64,000 nt of DNA. Origin: Streptomyces pactum. GTDB taxonomy: Bacteria > Actinomycetota > Actinomycetes > Streptomycetales > Streptomycetaceae. Numbering within the stretch: position 1 is the first letter of the stretch; every line of letters starts with the position of its first letter. The notes beneath the pieces were generated by a model. That model did no database searches and was not told where the DNA came from. It saw nothing but the letters and a program-made list of their open reading frames with translations. This document shows, piece after piece, positions 60,861-64,000 of the stretch. The DNA is taken from contig NZ_CP019724.1 of NCBI RefSeq assembly GCF_002005225.1, positions 1,922,001-1,986,000 of the forward strand. Direction: 5' to 3'. A program made the position numbers and the translations under genes.

Positions 60861-62063
60861 TCAGGCCCTCGCCGCCGCCAGCTCCGCCTCGATCAGGTCG
60901 GCGGCCCGTCGGGTGCCGCCCTCCTGCGCCATCCGGTCCTGGAGCTTCCGCAGACGCCCGGCCACCTCCGGGTCGTCGACGAGGGCGAGGGCTGCGGCGC
61001 GCAGCGCCTCGGCGGTCGCCTCCTCGATGGGCAGGTGTCGGGCGACGCCCAGCCCCTGGAGCATGTCCGCGTTGCCGAACTGGTCCACCGCCTGCGGTAC
61101 GGCGATCATCGGCGTGGCGGTGGCCATTCCCTCCTGGCTGCCGCCGGCGCCCGCGTGGGTGACGAACAGGTCGGCCTGCTTGAGGATCGCCAACTGCGGT
61201 ACCCAGGACCGCACTTCCACGTTGTCCGGTACGTCGCCCAGCTCCGCGGCGTCGACGTGCCTGCCGACCTGGAGCACCACGTGCCAGCCGGGCAGCTCGC
61301 CGAAGGCCTTGACGCACTCCCGGTAGAAGGCCGGCTGCTTGGTGAAGGACGACCCGAGGGAGACGAGGACGACCTTCTCGGCGCCGTCGGGACGCTGCCA
61401 CTCCCCCTCGGCGGAGCGATCGCCCTGGCAGGCGCCGACGAAGGTGTACGTCGTCTCGTCGACGCGGTCGGCGTTGGGCTGGAGCGCCTTCGGGATCAGC
61501 ACCAGGGAGCGGGCGGGGCGGCCGACGAACGGGTCGGGGTGCTCGGTGATCCCGTTCTCCTCCAGCCAGGCGTGGAAACGGGCGTAGTAGGACCGGCCGC
61601 GCTCGGTCTTCAGCGGCTCCTCCCACATCGGCTCACCGACCTCCTTCTCGTACCCCTCCCAGGCGACCAGGTTCGGCGAGAGGGAGACCACGGGCACGTT
61701 CCAGCGGTGACCGAGGACACGGGCCGGGTAGGAGGTGATGTCGTGCAGGACGAGGTCCGGCTCGTCGCCCTCGTACGCCTCGATGAGCTGCGGGAGCGCC
61801 TGGACGGCGTCGTTCAGGAACGGCTCGACGTTGTCGAGCAGTGTGGTCCCCCACGCCTCCGGGTCGGCATCGGGGCCGGGCAGCGTGCTGTTCCACAGCT
61901 TGGGTTCGGCGCCCGTCTCGGCGACCTTCTCCGCGAAGAGCGGCGGGATCGCGTACGTCACCCGGTGTCCTCGCGCGACGAGCTCGCGGATCACCTCCAG
62001 ACTGGGGTTCACGTGGCCGTGCGCGGCGATGGAGAACATGGCGATGTGAGCAGGGCTGGTCAT
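60861..62063 (-). CDS. mgt: Macrolide-inactivating glycosyltransferase
   Basis: The 400-residue GT1-family enzyme starts [20 protein letters not shown], where the His of AAHGHVNP is the catalytic base region of OleD/OleI/MgtA enzymes. The donor-binding C-terminal part holds [40 protein letters not shown] and [20 protein letters not shown]. These enzymes glucosylate the 2'-OH of the macrolide sugar. It lies 59 bp downstream of the erm gene, as in the lrm-mgt pair of S. lividans (from memory). A palindrome overlaps its start region, suggesting separate control. Confidence 0.93.
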   Translation of the reverse strand: MTSPAHIAMFSIAAHGHVNPSLEVIRELVARGHRVTYAIPPLFAEKVAETGAEPKLWNSTLPGPDADPEAWGTTLLDNVEPFLNDAVQALPQLIEAYEGDEPDLVLHDITSYPARVLGHRWNVPVVSLSPNLVAWEGYEKEVGEPMWEEPLKTERGRSYYARFHAWLEENGITEHPDPFVGRPARSLVLIPKALQPNADRVDETTYTFVGACQGDRSAEGEWQRPDGAEKVVLVSLGSSFTKQPAFYRECVKAFGELPGWHVVLQVGRHVDAAELGDVPDNVEVRSWVPQLAILKQADLFVTHAGAGGSQEGMATATPMIAVPQAVDQFGNADMLQGLGVARHLPIEEATAEALRAAALALVDDPEVAGRLRKLQDRMAQEGGTRRAADLIEAELAAARA

Positions 62064-62094
62064 GTCTCGACGATATGCGAGACGATACGTCTCG
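62062..62094 (-). promoter_or_regulatory. Palindromic operator candidate over the mgt start
   Basis: On the plus strand CGAGACG (62078-62084) and CGTCTCG (62088-62094) are perfect arms around ATA. A third half-site, GTCTCG (about 62064-62069), pairs with CGAGAC to give a second, wider palindrome that touches the start codon. The spacing and symmetry suit a TetR-like or MarR-like dimer. It lies in the 59-bp gap between erm and mgt. Confidence 0.5.
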
Positions 62095-62122
62095 TACAAC
62101 TTCTTTTCCCGTACGTTCCTCC

Positions 62123-62902
62123 TCATGCCGCCAGCTCCTCGTGCAGCCGCAGCCACCTCTCGGGCGTCACCTCGCCGACGAGCACGCCGGGGTCCAGGCG
62201 CGCGGCCCGGAAGGCCGCGTCCAACCGGCGCCTGGGGTGGGCGCGGCGCAGGGACGCGTGCAGCGAGCCGCCGACTCCCGAGAAGCCCAGGTCGACCAGG
62301 TCGTGCCAGCTCCGGTGGGCGGCGTCGGCGAGCAGCGGGGTGCGGCGGCGTTCGATGCGCAGGATTCCGGCGTCGACGCGTGGCGCCGGCCGGAAGCCGT
62401 ACCGGCTCACCCGCCCGGCGAGCCGCCACTCGTGGCGGGGCCAGGTCCGGACCGTCAGCAGGGTCCAGCGGCCGTAGTCGCCGGTGCGTTTGCGGGCGTA
62501 CTCGAGCTGGGTCAGCAGCGTGGCGTCGGTGAGGCCGGGTGCGGTGAGGCACCAGTCGACGATGTCCGCGGTGCGGGAGAAGGGCACGTTCCCGGCGACG
62601 GAGAACGGTGTGCGCGGGGGCCGCGCGGCGAGGAAGTCACCGGCGACCACGTGGACGTGGGGTGTGTCCGCGAAGCGGGCGCGGAGCACGGGGACGAGCC
62701 GGGGATCGATCTCGTAGGCGTGCAGTTCCCGGCTGCGACGGGCGAGCGGCTCGGTGAGGGCGCCCTTGCCGGCGCCCACTTCGAGGAGGAGGGGCCGGTG
62801 CCGGCGGTCGGGGGCGGCGAGCCGGGCGACCCGTTCGGCGGTGGCGCGGTCGGCGAGGAAGTTCTGCGAGAGCGTGCGGGCACGCTGGGTGGGGCGGGCC
62901 AT
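62123..62902 (-). CDS. erm(O): Erm-type 23S rRNA (adenine-N6) methyltransferase, ErmO/Lrm group
   Basis: The 259-residue protein starts [20 protein letters not shown]; SQNFLxD is the classic Erm/KsgA N-terminus. SAM motif I is [17 protein letters not shown], motif [11 protein letters not shown], motif [20 protein letters not shown] (N-P-F catalytic segment), and [20 protein letters not shown] follows. Erm enzymes methylate A2058 and give macrolide-lincosamide-streptogramin resistance; mono-methylation, as in Lrm, is likely but not visible in sequence. The ATG at 62902 has AAGGA nine bases upstream. It is preceded by a leader ORF and an attenuator-like inverted repeat. Confidence 0.93.
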   Translation of the reverse strand: MARPTQRARTLSQNFLADRATAERVARLAAPDRRHRPLLLEVGAGKGALTEPLARRSRELHAYEIDPRLVPVLRARFADTPHVHVVAGDFLAARPPRTPFSVAGNVPFSRTADIVDWCLTAPGLTDATLLTQLEYARKRTGDYGRWTLLTVRTWPRHEWRLAGRVSRYGFRPAPRVDAGILRIERRRTPLLADAAHRSWHDLVDLGFSGVGGSLHASLRRAHPRRRLDAAFRAARLDPGVLVGEVTPERWLRLHEELAA

Positions 62903-62950
62903 GGCCTGCGGTCCTTGTCTTCCGTGAAGGGGGAAAAAGGGCAGCCGAAG

Positions 62951-63052
62951 GCCCTGACCGGAAGACGAAGGCGAAAAGGGATGCGGAGGCTCAGCCCCGC
63001 CGCGCGTGTGTCACGTGTGTCAGCGGCGGGGGGACCCCGGGCCGGTCAGGGC
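62951..63052 (-). promoter_or_regulatory. Attenuator-like long-range inverted repeat upstream of erm
   Basis: CCGGTCAGGGC (63042-63052 on the plus strand) is inside the end of the leader ORF, and its perfect 11-bp complement GCCCTGACCGG lies at 62951-62961, about 50 bp before the erm start. In the RNA the two would pair over an 80-base interval that also holds CCGCCG/CGGCGG stems. Ribosome stalling in the leader ORF would open the pairing. This is the general logic of known erm attenuators; the exact fold needs computation. Confidence 0.55.
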
Positions 63053-63133
63053 TCCGGGGCCACGACGCATCCTGATGGCGTACGTGCAGCCCCGGCCGAG
63101 ACCGGAGTTGATGATCGCGTTGAAAGCTGCCAC
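63020..63133 (-). CDS. Putative macrolide-responsive leader peptide of erm
   Basis: A 37-codon ORF from GTG 63133 to TGA 63022-63020 reads AAFNAIINSGLGRGCTYAI after the start, then RMRRGPGALTGPGSPRR. The R-M-R step matches the +x+ motif (as in RLR) at which macrolide-bound ribosomes stall in known Erm leader peptides. There is no ribosome-binding site; a promoter with -10 TAGTGT ends eight bases before the GTG, so the transcript should be leaderless. It ends 117 bp before the erm start. Confidence 0.6.
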   Translation of the reverse strand: MAAFNAIINSGLGRGCTYAIRMRRGPGALTGPGSPRR

Positions 63134-63140
63134 GGAGGGG

Positions 63141-63180
63141 ACACTAGGCGCCCGCGCGCCGGGCGGGCAACGGATTTTCC
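63141..63180 (-). promoter_or_regulatory. Candidate WblC/WhiB7-type promoter of the erm operon
   Basis: On the minus strand the order is GGAAAATCCG, then TTGCCC (-35, 63170-63165), an 18-bp spacer, and TAGTGT (-10, 63146-63141). A short A/T run directly upstream of -35 is the known hallmark of WhiB7/WblC-activated antibiotic-resistance promoters in actinobacteria. The predicted start point coincides with the leader GTG. The assignment is inference from the pattern. Confidence 0.55.
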
Positions 63181-63207
63181 ACCCGTCGCCGCCCGGCGCG
63201 GGAGCCG

Positions 63208-64000
63208 TCAGCGCTGGTAGCGGGCGAGGACGAGGTTTCCGTCCTCGACCAGGCGCTTGCGCAGCTCCGCCATGCCGATCGCGCCGCTGTAGTACTCCTG
63301 GAGCGCGGGCGTGGCCACCTTGTCCTTCCACTCGGGATAGCCCCTCACGGACTGGGCGGGTGCCGGGCGCAGATGGCCGGCGAGGGCGGTGCCCGTGGCC
63401 CAGCCGTGCTCGGCCGTGTGCAGGGCCGGGTCCTTCAGCGCCTCGGTACCGGTGGGCAGCATCCAGTCGCCGAGGGCGAGGCGCACCATGTTGTCCGGCT
63501 GGAGGAGGAAGTCGACGAAGGCCGCGGCCTCCTTCTTGTGCGGGCTGTCCTCCGCGATCGACAGGGTCTGCGGGCTGACGCCCTGAGTGAGCCCCTCGGC
63601 GCCCGCCGGGGCGGGCAGTACCCGCCAGTCGAAGCCCTCGGGTGCCTGCTGCTCGATCTGCTGGCGGTAGGAGAAGCCGAGCGGCACCATCGCGTACTTG
63701 CCCGCGAAGAAGCCGGGCAGGGTGTCGGAGCCGCCGCTGCCGAGGGTGGTGGAGGAGGCGCTGTGGTCGGTGTTGACCTGGTCGTGGATGGTGCGGGGCA
63801 CCACCCGGTCGCCCTCCTCGAACCGGACGGTGACCTTCCCGTCCGCGCCGCGGTGGAACAGTTTCCCTCCCGTGGACAGCGACAGGTTGAGCGTGGCGGA
63901 CACGGGCTCCTTGAGCGGCCAGGCCACCCCGTAGGTGCCGTCGCCGCTCAGCCGCTTCGTGACCTGGCGGAACTCCGCCCAGGACCACGGACGCCCGGGC
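63208..64000 (-). CDS. Extracellular solute-binding protein of a sugar-type ABC transporter (C-terminal part)
   Basis: The open frame enters from the right edge (first codons PGRPWSWAEFRQVTKRLSG) and stops at 63208; about 263 residues are present and the N-terminus is missing. It is a family 1 solute-binding domain: GDGTYGVAWPLKEPVSATL, SDTLPGFFAGKYAMVPLGFS, SIAEDSPHKKEAAAFVDFLL, WMLPTGTEALKDPALH, EYYSGAIGMAELRKRLVEDG. Export and lipid attachment cannot be checked here. It probably binds an oligosaccharide. The erm promoter lies in the 75 bp after its stop. Confidence 0.9.
   Translation of the reverse strand, partial: PGRPWSWAEFRQVTKRLSGDGTYGVAWPLKEPVSATLNLSLSTGGKLFHRGADGKVTVRFEEGDRVVPRTIHDQVNTDHSASSTTLGSGGSDTLPGFFAGKYAMVPLGFSYRQQIEQQAPEGFDWRVLPAPAGAEGLTQGVSPQTLSIAEDSPHKKEAAAFVDFLLQPDNMVRLALGDWMLPTGTEALKDPALHTAEHGWATGTALAGHLRPAPAQSVRGYPEWKDKVATPALQEYYSGAIGMAELRKRLVEDGNLVLARYQR

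Overview
The window is high-GC actinobacterial DNA, almost certainly a Streptomyces chromosome. The evidence is the codon use, the many GTG starts, the XRE/DUF397 and DUF2690 proteins, an FxLD lanthipeptide cluster, a Streptomyces-type sulfate-assimilation operon with its small leader peptide, and an erm/mgt macrolide-resistance pair. No rRNA or tRNA gene was seen.

Layout, accessory half (about 1-38 kb). Four type I-E CRISPR arrays share one 28-bp repeat and one 75-bp leader (leaders at 287-361, 12226-12300, 18246-18320 and, reversed, 27962-28036). Array 1 (198-286) has one spacer, array 2 (11223-12225) has 16, array 3 (17608-18245) has 10 and array 4 (28037-28985) has 15. A complete cas3-cse1-cse2-cas7-cas5-cas6e-cas1-cas2 operon (18455-27944) lies between arrays 3 and 4, whose leaders both face inward. 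Cargo genes lie between the arrays. Between arrays 1 and 2 is an FxLD-class lanthipeptide cluster (precursor, dehydratase, cyclase, fused methyltransferase, helical-repeat protein, regulators, acetyltransferase). Between arrays 2 and 3 are two unknown genes (one frameshifted), a secreted S1 protease, a lipoprotein and a DUF397 protein. To the right of array 4 are a CbrC-like protein, five leftward genes for mostly secreted or peptidoglycan-related proteins (one with a DUF1906 glycosidase-like domain), an XRE-DUF2690 regulator, a transposase remnant and a methyltransferase.

Layout, core-like half (about 38-64 kb). First come small housekeeping and regulatory genes: a lipoprotein, two VOC proteins, two AraC regulators, a NmrA-like oxidoreductase, a BrkB-type membrane protein, an AidB-like acyl-CoA dehydrogenase, a GAF regulator, a secreted protein and a GNAT. 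Then comes a sulfur block (50240-59840): leader peptide, sulfite reductase, a 59-residue zinc-ribbon protein, cysH, cysC, cysD, cysN, a sulfonate-type ABC transporter and a CbiX/sirohydrochlorin chelatase. Together these import or activate sulfur, reduce it to sulfide and insert iron into the siroheme used by the reductase. After a DUF1697 gene and a remnant of an MMPL transporter, the window ends with mgt (macrolide glycosyltransferase), an Erm-type 23S rRNA methyltransferase preceded by an apparent leaderless macrolide-arrest leader ORF, and the C-terminal part of a sugar-type solute-binding protein.

Most striking signals: (i) a one-base repeat allele switch (CCATCC to CTATCC) shared by the two arrays flanking cas, with an over-long hexamer-expanded spacer exactly at the switch in array 4; (ii) the erm attenuator with an R-M-R motif, a WblC/WhiB7-like promoter and an 11-bp long-range inverted repeat; (iii) a palindromic operator over the mgt start; (iv) an M15-like protein that has lost zinc-site residues, next to a DUF1906 protein with an unassigned C-terminal region and a truncated copy of its own N-terminus.
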